DNA of 64,000 nt from Struthio camelus (lineage: Eukaryota > Chordata > Aves > Struthioniformes > Struthionidae), in contig NC_090946.1 in NCBI RefSeq assembly GCF_040807025.1, forward strand, positions 80,660,641 to 80,724,640. Reading direction: 5' to 3'. Of the stretch, positions 1 through 12,400 are shown piece by piece. Under the pieces are notes generated by a model. The model searched no databases. It saw only the letters and a list, made by a program, of their open reading frames with translations, and was not told the DNA's origin. How positions within the stretch are numbered: the stretch's first letter is position 1; every line of letters begins with the position of its first letter. Position numbers and translations under genes: made by a program.

Positions 1-859
1 CAGAAAGGAGGGTACAAAGTGCACATGGGGCCGAGGTTGAGGACCAACAGTGAGCTGGGAAGTGCATAAGGACGGGGAGCAGCAGCAAGCTGGTAATAAG
101 CAGCAGGTCTCCTCACGTGGAAGTCCAAGTGGAGATGAGATAGGATAGGTTTTGTCAGTGCATAGGAAGCTGAGACAACACATCAGCATCCTAATAGTGT
201 TGCCTGACATGTGGACAACACCAGCCTCCAAAGAGACGCCAGACGCTTTTGACACATGGTGCAGTTCTTCCAAGATCGAGCTAGGCTGAAAATCTTGTTT
301 CCTGAAATAATTTGCCCAAGCTGGCAAGCAAGTCACTCCAGGGAACAGACCTGATGTGGAGCAGGGTAGGAGCACGTGAGACCCCAGAGCCAGCGTTAGA
401 CTGGGGGGAGAAGTTCAGAGACCAGCAGGACAGGGTGGCATGGTCAGCAGATCCGTGGGGAAGACAAGGAGAATGGGGAAGGGACTGGCACTTCTCAAGG
501 GGCCACCGGTTTGCCCAAGGTGCCATAAGGCTGCAAGACAAGACAAAAACAGATTGTGCCTGTGGGCTGCATGGCACGGGAACAGAGCCCAACAGGCTCC
601 CACCCTGCTCAGCAGGGCACGCTCACACTAACATATCCACTGCAACCATCAGAGATCTGGAACAGCTCCCACACGAGGAAACTGCGTAAAATGGGGTTCT
701 TCAATACAGAAAAGAGACAATTGATAAAGGCTATAAAATCTCAGACGCCCTGGGGAGGGATTGGCCGTGCCTGGTCTCTGCTGACACAAGAGCTAGCAGG
801 CATCAAACCAAGCAAGCGGGAGCTCCGTTCACAACAAACAAAAGGAGGTGGTTCTCCAA

Positions 860-1160
860 ACAGCATGTATGAAACTTGCTGTACTCCCCACCACAGGATG
901 CTGCAGAGGCTAAAAGTTTACATGGGTTCAAGAGGATGCTAGACAAGTTTATGGGACAAAAATCCACCAGAGATAACTAAATCACAGAAGGAACATGTGG
1001 CCACATCGGGAAGTCCTTGAGCTACGCAGGTAATGAGAGGAATCATAGATGTTTGCTGCGCTTACATTCTTCCCTATTAACCTGATTTTGATCAATTTTG
1101 TTAGGTACCAGGTCAGACAGGCCTTACCCTGGCATGCTACTGCCATTTTAATGTTCTTAG
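860..1160 (+). mobile_element. CR1-type LINE 3' fragment, degraded
   Basis: The run CCACAGGATGCTGCAGAGGC (891-910), then AAAAGTTTACATGGGTTCAA (913-932) and TAGACAAGTTTATGG, follows the order of motifs I recall from the 3' region of old sauropsid CR1/L3-like LINEs. The right end, GCCATTTTAATGTTCTTAG (1142-1160), resembles that family's 3' terminus, GGCCATTCTTATGTTCTTA. The match is from memory and diverged. No reverse-transcriptase frame remains. Confidence 0.5.
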
Positions 1161-4100
1161 TGTTTCATCTTCTATTTTTCTGCACCCTCTTTTTTATCCA
1201 GGCTCCACACGAGCGGCGTGGTTATCGTGCCAAAGCAGCTGCTATCCACACACAAGATCTAAGAATGAGTCCACTGAACATCACTGTCCTTATGTTTGCA
1301 TGGCAGACAGATAAACAGGGCAGAAAACTATATGAGAGCAGAAAGCCACGGGAAAGTAAAAGGGTGGAAGGTACCCCAAAAGCATTGTGCTCTTCTCATG
1401 CTTTCAGTCTGGTCAGGTCCACCATCCAGCCTTACCCATTTTTACTGGCCTATGCATATCCTCCACCAAGCTATATCAAACTTGCCAGGCTACTGGCTTC
1501 AGAGTTAACTTCAGTAAAGTATTGCACTGCTTTTGCAGCTGAAACTGCAAAGCCTAGCAGGAGAGGGAATGTGGAGAGCTATTTCCAGGCTTGTGGGTTG
1601 CTTGCAGACATGTCACAAAAATGACTAGTTTGATGAACGGATATTTTTTTATAAACTGGCCCTGGGTACGGTAATAAACAAGCTGTTGCATAAATGGAGG
1701 GGAATCCCATCCAGCCGGACATTGGATTGGAAATAAATCACAGCAAAGATGTTTGCTCCAGTGCAATCCTTTCGCCCCTTCCCAGCCTGCCCTCAGCGCG
1801 CTGTTTTGACATGAAACCACAGAGGACCAAAGGGGAGCGTTCCTGGCGCTCTGTGAAGCTCAGCCCATCTGCTGCTCCGTGGCTTCTCTTCCCAGGCAGC
1901 GTTCGGGGTATTGTTGTTTTTTCTTTCCCCTAAGAGCCTCGCCAGGGCAGGCTTACGTAACATCTGCTGCCTTGCGTGAGGCAGGTCAGCCGGTCCGGAA
2001 AGCAGCCTCGCGCGGAGGAGGAACGCAGCGCACGGTTTCAGCAATAGGGTTTGAAATTGCTTCGTTCGCCAACAAGGAGTAAATCACGGCGGGCTGAAAC
2101 GGGAATAGGAGCAGGCACCTGAAGGCACGCAAGGACAGGCGCTTGCAGCTTCTCCGGCAGCTGCCAGATGCTTTCTGCTGTTCACTGGGGTTTGTTCCTT
2201 GAAAGAACAGCGGTTTCGTGTGAATGATTCCCAAGCAAGAAAGGCCTCTTGATGCCATTTAACAAGAAAACATCCCTTAAGACAAATTGCCTAAGTCCTG
2301 AGACTCTCGCATGCGTTTGAGTGCTGAGCCACCCTCCCTGGCCGCGGGGAACGGCTCCTATATCCCCCACGAGCCAACACGCAAAGTTCCCCCGACGAAA
2401 GCACGTCGAGAGGCTCAGAGCAGCGACGGCAGCGGGGCCGCAGCCTGTGCCAGCAGGCGAGAGCCTGCCCGAGACTTCCTGCCCGAGAGCAGCAGTAACG
2501 TTTCCCCGTCATGGGGCTGTCACAGCCTCTGACACTTACTGCAGTATGAAAACTGGGCCCTGCATGGTGTTTCTGAGAGCAACGGGTCTGATCTCCTGCG
2601 TTTTGTCACAGACTAGACCGCAACGGTGCTTTGCTGAGGACGCCACGGTGCAACGTGCAAGGCGCTGTGCAGAAGTCACAAGGCCGGTCCCTACTGCAGA
2701 CTGCGTCCCCCCGAGCAGAGGACAGCAGGGACTTGGGGGCCACCTGCAAACGAGACAGGCGGGGAAGGCAACCAAGCACCGATCCTGCTGAGTAATGTGG
2801 GCATCCCCCACACATCTGCAGCCCAGCCGCTGCGTTACGGCTTGACATTGCTTGGCTTTTTCAGCCCTCACTTTAAAGCAATGCTGAAAAGTGTTAATGG
2901 CAATGAGACGGACACCTCAGCGAGGAATGCAGGGCCCAGCCCACCACGTCCCGGCACCAGCCCAGCAGCAATGCTCGTCAGACACGGTTGTTTGGAGGAC
3001 GGTGGTGGGATGGGGGGAACGGACTTCAAGCAGGTCGTCAGACTCTTCCCGGGCTCAACCACAGGGACTTTACTCACCCATGCCAAGCATGTTCTCCTCT
3101 GAGTGACGCATGTTCGCCTCCAGCAGGGATCATGCAGTCAGGCCCTTATTAACAACGATCACCACCAGCCTCGTGACCAGCCCTTCCCAAACTCGCCGTG
3201 TTATCTTAGCTCCGCACGCGCCTCATCCCCAGCTGCAACGCACCAGAGGACCACGCGTTTCCGAGGCCTCCCATTTCATACGGAGTTCGTTGCTACAACA
3301 GAAGTTGCAAAAACCATGGAAACTGCTTGTCTCAGCCAAACCAAAACTTAACTGTATACACAGCATAAAATTTAGTTGCTTTAAACTTGCATTTTTTGGC
3401 TCAGCTCTCTTGGCCACATCCTGAGCCCAAATGGATTGAATTACTGAGCGCAAAATAAATTCCATCTGAGCGGACTGTGGCCATTGTCTCCAAGAACAAA
3501 GGCCGAGGTGTTTGCTTTTTTTTTTTTATATCTTTTCGTCCTCTGGAAAAGAATGAGCTAATTTTGTTGGTGTGGAGGAAGAGAAGCCAAGGCACTGGGG
3601 AGAATGGCTTTAACTGCGATTACCTGGAATAAACCTCAGCCCCAGACTTCCCAGTTGGGGCACTGGCTTCCTGCTAGCCTCTCCTAAAAAATAACTGTCC
3701 CAAAACAGGCCATGGAGATGGGCTGGTGCTGACACCCCAGGCCACGTGCCTCGTGCTCCCCACACTTAGCTGGATGCTGGGCATGTCCCACCGCTGCACT
3801 TTGAGCAGAGAAGACATACCATTTCTCTTCCTGTGTCCTGTCTTTGCAAAGCCTCTGCCGCCCGCAGAGACCCTGGTGCCCATCCATGTCCTGCTGCTGC
3901 GAGAGCAGCCCTGAGATGGCCCCAAGCCGGACCAACTGGCGTTGAGATAGGGGCTGCCAAGGGTGGCCAGGGCACCCTGGAGACTTCGCTGCCCCGCGGA
4001 GGGTGCCTCCCCACCTATGCCCACTGCCCAGGGTGACACCAGGCAGAGGAGGTGGCCTGGGCCTGCTCCTTGCTATAGGGTGCCACCAGCACTTCCTTGA

Positions 4101-6336
4101 AGCCTGAACGCAGAGGCTTTTGGGCTCCCTGTGGGGTAGCACAGCACTTCCACGTTCCCCAGAAAAGGGGGTTTTTGGACAGTATTAGCAAAGACAAATA
4201 ACTCTGGAGAAACAAACAGCCAAGGGGGAAATAAACCCTCTGCTGCTGAAGCCACCGAAGGTCTGTCCCACCGGGCGCCGGGTGCTGCTGACACCCAGGG
4301 CTCCCCAGCTGAGCCTCGCGGGGCGGCCACCTCGCCGGGGCGGCCGCCTTCCTTTGACAGCTGTAACACCGGGAGCGATCTAGGAATAACAACAGGCTCG
4401 GGAGGCAAACGATGCGGGAGGTCCCCCAGCCGATGCAAGCAGGACCCGTCAGTCACTAGCTAACGCTGGGGTTACCCTCCGAGCTGCCGGCTCCTCTGGG
4501 GCGCGTGCCCACGCTGCAGCAGGGCGTTGCAGCATCTGCTCCGCTTTTTGCAGGCACGCGTATCTCCTGCGTGAACATCTGTGGTTTTAGACAGCTGCAG
4601 TGATGGACTCAATAGATTCAATAAATCCCCTTGGCCTGGCACAGACCTGGGCTGGTCCAGGCTGGCTGGGCACCACCATAGAGGTGCTGCGGCTAACGCC
4701 TGCGCGTGGGGCCCAGCCGGCTCCCTCCGTGCAGCCAAGCACAAAGAGAGGTTTGTTACCATTAACCTCAGGCTCCTCCTGCGAGCGGGGCGCTGTGGTT
4801 TGCCTTAGCGAGCTGCCAGGCTCGCGTGCCGGGCGGCCGCTCTCCGATAAGAAACGTCTCTCGCCGCAGCGAAATGCACGGGCGGCAGCTCTGCCCGGAG
4901 ACTTCACAGCCCCTGGAATGTGAAAGCTGCTGCTAATTACAGCGAGGCGACGAGGACAGGTTTGTCAGGGATTAAAGGTAATTAGAAGCGTGGCGTGTCC
5001 CCTAGTGTCCTGCTCAGCAGGTATGATGGGTTCAACCATGTCTCGCACCAGTCCACACCACCGCTGGGGCAGCAGCAGCCTGCCGAAGGGGAGCGTCCCA
5101 CGCCGTCGTCTCGCCTCGGAGGCTCTTTGAGACAGCGGGGAGCAAAGAGAAGAGGGAGCAGAGCAGCAGGGCACGCGGCTGCCTTTGGGCTCTCCGTTGT
5201 CCTGAAAGGGTGGGAGATGCATCCTGCTGACTCCCAGATCCACTCGAACCGAGCGGGTTTTCCCCCGGCTCAGCAGCCAGACCTCGGCCACCGTGCCCAG
5301 CTCTTGCCAGGCACCGCTGAACACGACAGGTGCTGACAAAGGAGCTGGAAAGCAATCCTGATGGTGCTTCGCCGGCCACCTTGGCCCCTCCAGCCCGCAC
5401 CACCGTGGAAAGCGTCGCTGCGTGCCGCGGTGCGTGGGAAGCGGCTCAGCCTGCTCTGCCTGTCCCCGCTCTCCCGTGTAGGCTGCAGCCTCCCTTGTCC
5501 CGCAGCAGCTCCACCCACGGCCCCGGCGCTCCTGGGGCTGGCAGCTTTGCTACCGTGGCTTTATTCTCCTTCCTTGCACCTGCCTGGACACCCCACTCCT
5601 GCTCGCTTCACACTGGAGCCGGGCCAGGGTCTCCTTCTTGCAGCAGGTCTCCCCGTCGGGGTTTGGTCCCAAAGAGGCAAAAAACCCACTGATCCATGCT
5701 TGACCCATCAGCAGGGTTGATCAAGGGTGTAATCACAAATCCCCCAAAACATGCTTGAGATATCCCCCAGTTCTTGGCTCACGGTCCAGTTACACCTGTG
5801 GACAAGCCCTGTGAAGAAGTGCTCAAGGAGAAGAGTTTCTAAGATACTTTCCCTGATGAACCACAGTTTGCTCAGAGTGACCAAAGTGCTTTGGTTTGCC
5901 CAATTACTTCTCTATTAGTGGCTGATGCATCCTTAGCGAGTCGAATCACGGTCAAATCCACAGTCAGGAGGGAAATCTGGAACAAACGGGTAAATGTCCC
6001 ACTCCTGTCTGTGCTACAGTTTCCTGCAGGACATTTTGATTTGGTTGTTTATTTATTCTACTATTGTGATTGTTTTAAGAGGTAAACAAAAAGCAGGGTG
6101 GGGGTTAACACTAACACCCACACATCTGGGTTTGTGCACTGCCTCTGTGCAGAATCCAGCCCTCTAAGAGATGGGGCTAAGGGCTGAGGCTGTCTTGGCT
6201 TGCTGTCCCCCTACAGCTGCCACTGCTAGAGAGGGCATCCCATGGGGCAGAGCTATCGCCAGCTCCACGTCAGCCCCTTCTCAGGGCCTTCCCAGGGAGG
6301 TAGCCGGGGGACACAGGGAAATAAAAGGATTGCAGG
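1161..6336. other. Gene-free DNA, moderately GC-rich
   Basis: Nothing here reads as a conserved exon. CpGs are moderately frequent near 1.9-2.5 kb and 4.3-5.6 kb, and open frames overlap on both strands as expected from composition. If the island at 22.4-25 kb is the start of FRMD6, this stretch would lie in its first intron. Confidence 0.5.
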
Positions 6337-6430
6337 TGAGAACATAAGGACGGTCTTCTAGCACCGTTCCTCCATCTTAAGCCACATTCTAGGTCTACCT
6401 CATTTGCAAGTAGATGATGCCAGCAAGTAG
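6337..6430 (-). mobile_element. Possible CR1-type LINE 3' end, inverted
   Basis: GAGAACATAAGGACGGTCTT starting near 6338 resembles the reverse complement of the same LINE 3' terminus seen near 1160 (AAGAACATAAGAAYGGCC in the inverted family sense). Similarity fades within about 100 bp. This is a weak call from memory of the family. Confidence 0.3.
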
Positions 6431-9400
6431 ATAAAATCATCAGTCAGTGGGTGTCTTTTCAGTTCATCCCTCCTCCTTCATCCTTAGGCCCTCAAAAGGC
6501 AGGGGACAAGTCAGATGAGATTCATTGCATCCTACTTTTCCCACTGACAAGTTAAACGTCTCCTCAAAGTTAGCCTTATCCAAAAGAGATCAGCATCCCT
6601 GGGCAGAAATAGCCCTTCTGTTCTGGACGTCACTTTTCAGACGCGGAGAATCATCATCTCAGGGTATCTCTTGCTCTGGGACAGAGGGAGCTTGGGCCAC
6701 AAGTTTAGGGTTGATCCACAAGCACGTATTGATAGAAGAGCCTTGTCCTCATCGCAATCTTCCCATTCCCATTCTGGGACTACTCCCCAGCTGTTGCCCA
6801 TGGGGTGAACAGGACCAGCAATGAGTTTGCAACAGGCGAAAAGGATGTGAGCGAGAGAAGCACCTAAAGAGGTGTCAGCACCGTCATGAGAAACAGCTAA
6901 GGAAGTAAAAGCATGGTCTGGAAGGGGCAGACTGCATGGGTGGACTCCCATGTATGGTCCTCCAAAGTAAAAATAACCTGGAATTCTTCCTGCTAAAGCT
7001 CGGTCCAGATGGAGGCCCCTCTTCAAACTCTCTCAAGTTTCGTAGTGAAGATTGGTCCTTGGTGCTGAGGCTGAGACACTTGGTATGAGCTCTTCTCAGA
7101 TTTTACATTCAATATTACTTAGCTTTAATAATGATCCTTTTAAAATCCACGGAACTATGGAGCAATAATTGCCTGATTCCATCACCAAAAATGTGATGTG
7201 GCCTGCAAAGTATGGAGCTGCCATGGCTTTGATCTTAGCTCCCAGTCAAGCCTGGTGCATTAATGCTCTCTGCATCGTGTGCACCAAGGCTGAGTCATAC
7301 TTCTTCATAATTGCTATGGAATATCTATAATCACATTCTCAATGAACTGCTGTCTTTTCCTAAATCATCGTACAGTAGTGACATTATGGTTTCCACAAAA
7401 TGATTGTGTTGTAACAGTTTTCCATAGTGGGGCTATTATAGCCCCTCCAGAATGAGCTGGCACGGCCTAAGAGGACATCCTCAAGGGAAAAAAAATCACA
7501 CAGGATTTTCGCATCCTCCCCCTGAACCATTTAATCTACTTCTTGAGACGAGCAATCGCTGGCCTTCAGAAAGTAGAAACCTGTCTTTCATATATCAGCA
7601 GATCTGTCATTGCAGAAAACGAACTTTTAAACAAGGATGAGAAAAATAAACAAACAAACAAAAAAACCCAATGCTTCACCCTGTGACAGAAAGAAGAAAG
7701 CAATAACACTTGCCACACACACATGGCTCTTCCCCTTCATGACAGAGCTGTGTCGGGGTGTCCTTGATGGGGTCCAGCCTCCTGAGCTCACAGGGGCTTG
7801 GGAGCTGAGAAGCAGTGGGAGACTACAAATAAATTTTTTGCCAGCTCCAGAAGAAAGGAGCAAGGGAGAAGTAGGATTGCAGGCAGGTTATTTGCAGACA
7901 TGAAGCATGCAGGATCTGATATGACTCCTCATTACACAGATTTATTTATATGTGTCTGAGGAGCAACGTGCATATTAAAATAACCCCTTCAAAGAGACTA
8001 GTGGGGAGAGAGCACTGAAGTATTGATGAGCCAAGCTGGCGCTGGCATTGATCTCATTGCACTTGTGAACGTTATTAATAATTTCGGGAAAGCACACAGC
8101 ACCTTCCCAACCACACACAGACCCTTCTCTCCCTACCGGCTACATCACGTTGAGCAGCCAGAGCTCCCTGCTTTCCATCTGGTAAATGCAAGGATGAGCA
8201 TCTGCTGAGCAGTCACCCAGCTTGCCCCACTGCAAGGGGGATTGGCAGAACCAGCAGCTGGGTCTGTGCAGGAGGAGACCTGGATGGATTTGGCACGAAG
8301 GGAGCAGAGACGCATTGGAGATGTGTTAGCATAAAAGCTCCTGTTGGCTTCTCAGCCAAGGGTGGACAGCCCCAGCCGGTGCAGGAAACTCATGAGACAT
8401 GACTGGACTCCAGGCACGGCACCTCAGATCCTGCGGCGTTCCCACTGGATCTAGCACTGTCCAAGCACCCCCAGTCCTGATCAGATCAGCACGCGGCCAG
8501 TTTCCCAAGTCTGGGCTGTGATGGAGTCACAGGACAGGCCCAAGGCTCAGCCAACAGAGGATGCTTTCTGAGCTAGCTGAAACGCAGCCATCAATTTATG
8601 CAGCCAGCTTAAAGCAATCTTCCCACAATCTTCCTAGGCTTGCAAAGTCTTTCTGATGATCTGCACCTCCCCTTCTTCCCTCAAAGCAAGGGATCATCTA
8701 TGCAAATTGGACCAGGTGCTGAGCACTGTGAATGAGTTGGTAGACCCCCCTCCACATTCACTGCTTCACAAGACAAAGCCAGCGCACCCTCAGCAGGCAC
8801 CGTTATCAAGCCAGAGAAGTTCCCTCATCTGACACCAGACTCATCTGTCTCTTACCCTGCCAAAGGTCTGTTCATCTTCCAAACACGCAGCACACGTGGG
8901 TCAAGCAAAGCCCTGGAAAGGTCAGCCTGACAGTGCGGGGTGTTATCAGACCAAGTGGTGGATGGCTGCCTCTCCAGGATCCCTGGAGCTGGCTGCCTCC
9001 CTGCGGAGGGGTGTCCCAGCAGCCGGCCAGGGAGCCAAGGGCTGCCCAGACCCAGAGGAACTCCTCACATGCGTGGGGATTACTGCCCACCCGGTAAAAC
9101 TGGATGCACAGAGAGCGCGCTGCCCTGCCGACAGGCTGGCACGCTCGCCGCTGCGCGCGTGTTCGTGGGAGCCCTGGCATGGGGCTCTCCTGGACTCTCC
9201 CCTCTCTGCCTGCCTCACACCCCTGGGGTTTCTCCTCTGCACTAACAGGTTTCTACTTGGTCCTCTCCACCATCACTCCCATAGTCAGATTGCTTCTTCC
9301 CTTTGCTGGTGTTTTGCCCTCCCGTGGAGCAGCCTGCCCAGCAGTGAGCAATGTTAGTATTACGCCAGCTGCTGCCACGGTCAGCCCCGGCACGGGTCAG

Positions 9401-12400
9401 CACCCGCGTGCTGGGGCTTAGCAGGCACAGAGGCACAGCAAGAGAGGACCACCATCTCCCCTGCTCCTACTCCCAGCCCTATTTCCCCCGCACACCGCTC
9501 CTCCCTGCCTCCCTGACCCCCGGCACAGGGACGCGTCCCCAACAGGGGACAGGTGATCACAGAGGGGCTGAGCAGCCCCTGGTCCACTCATGGGGCTCAA
9601 CGCCAACTTCCACCTGTGGAAGACGGACCAGGAGATGGGGTTTTCCCACGAGTGCTGCCTGGGCAGCTAAAGGACTCCTACCTGCAAGCTGACCACATCT
9701 AGGGGCTCTGCTGTCACAGCAAAAAGCATTTTGGGCCACTTGCTTACGTCCCCTCCTGGCCAGGAAGAGCAGTGGGAAACCAATGAGTTTGTGACTGGAG
9801 GAGCCAAGCGACTCCCAGGGTTGGACACAATGACATTACATTTTGGGGTTAAAAAAAAACATTTTGTGCATAAGCGGGACAAGGGTCTCACATCTCACCC
9901 TGTCCACAGCCTGTGTCCCATCGGGAGCTGCCCATTAGGCTGTGGCCCCACAGCCGTCTTGCACCAGGGTGGAGACTTGGAGGCTGAAGGTAACCAAGCA
10001 CAAACAGGTCTTGGGAAAAAACTGCTCTGACCTGGAGCTGGGGTAAAATGCCCAAAGTTACAGCAAACTCACCACGGTTTGAAAGTCTGTATTACTGGGT
10101 GACAGGCTTCCTGAGCTATCTGCCTCCTGGGGCTATGATCCCCTTCATCTCCGCATCTCAAAAGCCTGGAAACTTGTCTGGCGTTCCCAGGGCCCTTACA
10201 CACAGAGACAGACAGGAAACAAGTGCAGAGTTTGATGCTGCAGATAAAGGTCAGGCCGGAGAAATGGGCATGAAGCAGAGCCTTGAATGAGATTTCATCT
10301 CTGCCTCCTCTGCGCTTTTTCAAGCAACGGTACAGGAATCCCCCTGGTCCCCCTCTTCCTCCTGGGTGAACCTTTCCTCCTACAGACCATCTCCCCTACT
10401 CCCAAGCAGCTCCTTACCTTTCCCCCTTCTCTCCCTAGCCCCAGCCCACAGTTGTGCCCATCACAAAACCCTCCCACCACGTTTCCAGGGTCCCAGCTAG
10501 CAGGGCACGTCCGGCCCCGCTGCCCTGCGGGTGCTGCCCCTCCGCGTGCTGCAAACGTGATTGTCCTCACTGCACGCGCGGGGCCGAGCTCTGCTGCTGG
10601 CCCGCGGGGAAGCCAGGTTAACTCGGTTTCCCACCAGCCAAGAGGCCAGAGGCAGCTGCTGCCTGCAGAGCACCCGCGTGGCAGGTTGACCGACCTCTGC
10701 AGCCTTCGGCTTGCCTCCAACTGCCGCCCCTTCCCCCAGGAACGAACAACACGAAATGCTACGCTCAAGCCCTGCCGTCCTCTGCGTTTCTGCCGCCGAT
10801 ACAGATCTGGCCGTTTTCAGGAATCCACGCTGAGAGACTTGCTCTGTCTTGTTTCCAGATCTGTTTGGCTCCGTGCTCCTCGCCAGGCTTTACAAGTACT
10901 TGCAAATCGGATGGCTATAAACAAGGGCTTAAAACGACACACAGCTCTTGCTGCAGATAAGCCGAGGTCTGGCATGACGAGCGGCGCCCGGCCCAGAGCT
11001 TCACGCGCTGCAGTGCAAAACGGCCGAGTTGCACCTGGAGAAGGGGTGGTGGGGCTGCGGAGGTCTGCTGTGGTCCATCTCCTTCTGGGCCTCGGGTCTG
11101 TGGCAGCCTCCCTGGCCAAACGCTGGGCGCATCTCCCCAGCTCCAAAAAAACGCTCCCCTCCCCAACCTGCAAGGAAGCCACTTTCCCAATCCCCTTTGC
11201 ATGCCTGCCTCTCCGATGTATTGGCTAAATAACTCCAGGCGTGGACAGGAGGCTTTGTCCGTGCTTGTGAAGAGCTGCACGTCCCCGGGCGAGGTCTGCA
11301 GGCTTGGGAACTGCGCGGACATCAGATCTCCTGCAGAGACTGCCTGCAGGACCCGATGCAGCACCAGCGGCAAAGCTCCTCGCTCCATCGACTGCAGCCA
11401 ACTTCCAGACCCAGACAGATAGTACTGAAGTCACCGAAAACTTCATCACGTGTTAAAGAAGTTATCCTCAAAACTCCAGGAAGGCAAAAACATCCTGTTG
11501 TGCACGTTTTACAGGTAGAGAGATAAAGGCTCAGTGAATCACCCATGAGTCTGCGGTGAGTTCTCATCTTCCTGTGCTCATGCCCTTACCGTTAAGTCTT
11601 CTTTCTTAAAGCAAAGACTGCCCAGGCTCATGGGACCCCGCAGTACCTCCCTGTCTCACATACCTTGGAGTACAAGGAGGAAAAGAGAACAGGAGGGAAA
11701 AAAAAAAAAAACAGGTTAAGTTCAGAAAAATCGATTATGATTTGTTTCCAGCTAAGCCTTTCACTTTAAAAAATGTTTAAGATCCTGGATTTTCTTCTCC
11801 CTCTCCTTTCTCCTCCTCTTTTTTGAGGGCACTTCGGCAGCGCACTCGCTTCCTCTGGAGCAAAGCACTGCCAGGAAAACTTGCCCTGTCCCCGTGCAGA
11901 GACGCCTCCATCTCCACTGCAGGGGATGCTTTGCTTCCCCCGATCAGCACAGGAGCCCTCCGGCTCACCCCCGGCTGTGTGTCCTTTCCAGGTAACACAC
12001 CAGTCGGTCTCCCTTCAGCTTTATACTCGACCTCAGTCGACTTGTTTGACCTGTGCACTTGCAAGTCCCAGAAACACACACGACGACAACAACCAAATTA
12101 GTGTCTCAGGCCGCTCTGACTCACCGCTGACGAAGCAACACATTGCATGCTCAGGACAATTCGCTGCCCAAATCTCCATGCTCGCTGCCGGGTCAGGAGG
12201 AGCCCAGGCTGCCTCTCCTTGGCTCTGGATGGACAACCCGGATTCCCCCTCCACCTTACAGCCTGCCCAGAAACCCCCCTCCAAGCTGCACTTTAAGCCT
12301 ACAGGACACGTGGTGGCCTCTCCCGGTGGGCCAGCTCCAGTGTGGGCCACTTGGGGAACAGCCAGAAAGAGCAAATTCCCCCTAACTTGCACCTTAAGCA

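Noticed and set aside
1049..1624. 191-codon plus-strand frame with a hydrophobic start
   Set aside because: It begins within the tail of a CR1-like remnant. The hydrophobic run comes from T-rich DNA and the rest matches nothing I know.
10287..11228. 313-codon plus-strand open frame
   Set aside because: Low-complexity Pro/Ser/Arg composition and minus frames of similar length over the same DNA. No family is recognised and there is no promoter or splice context.
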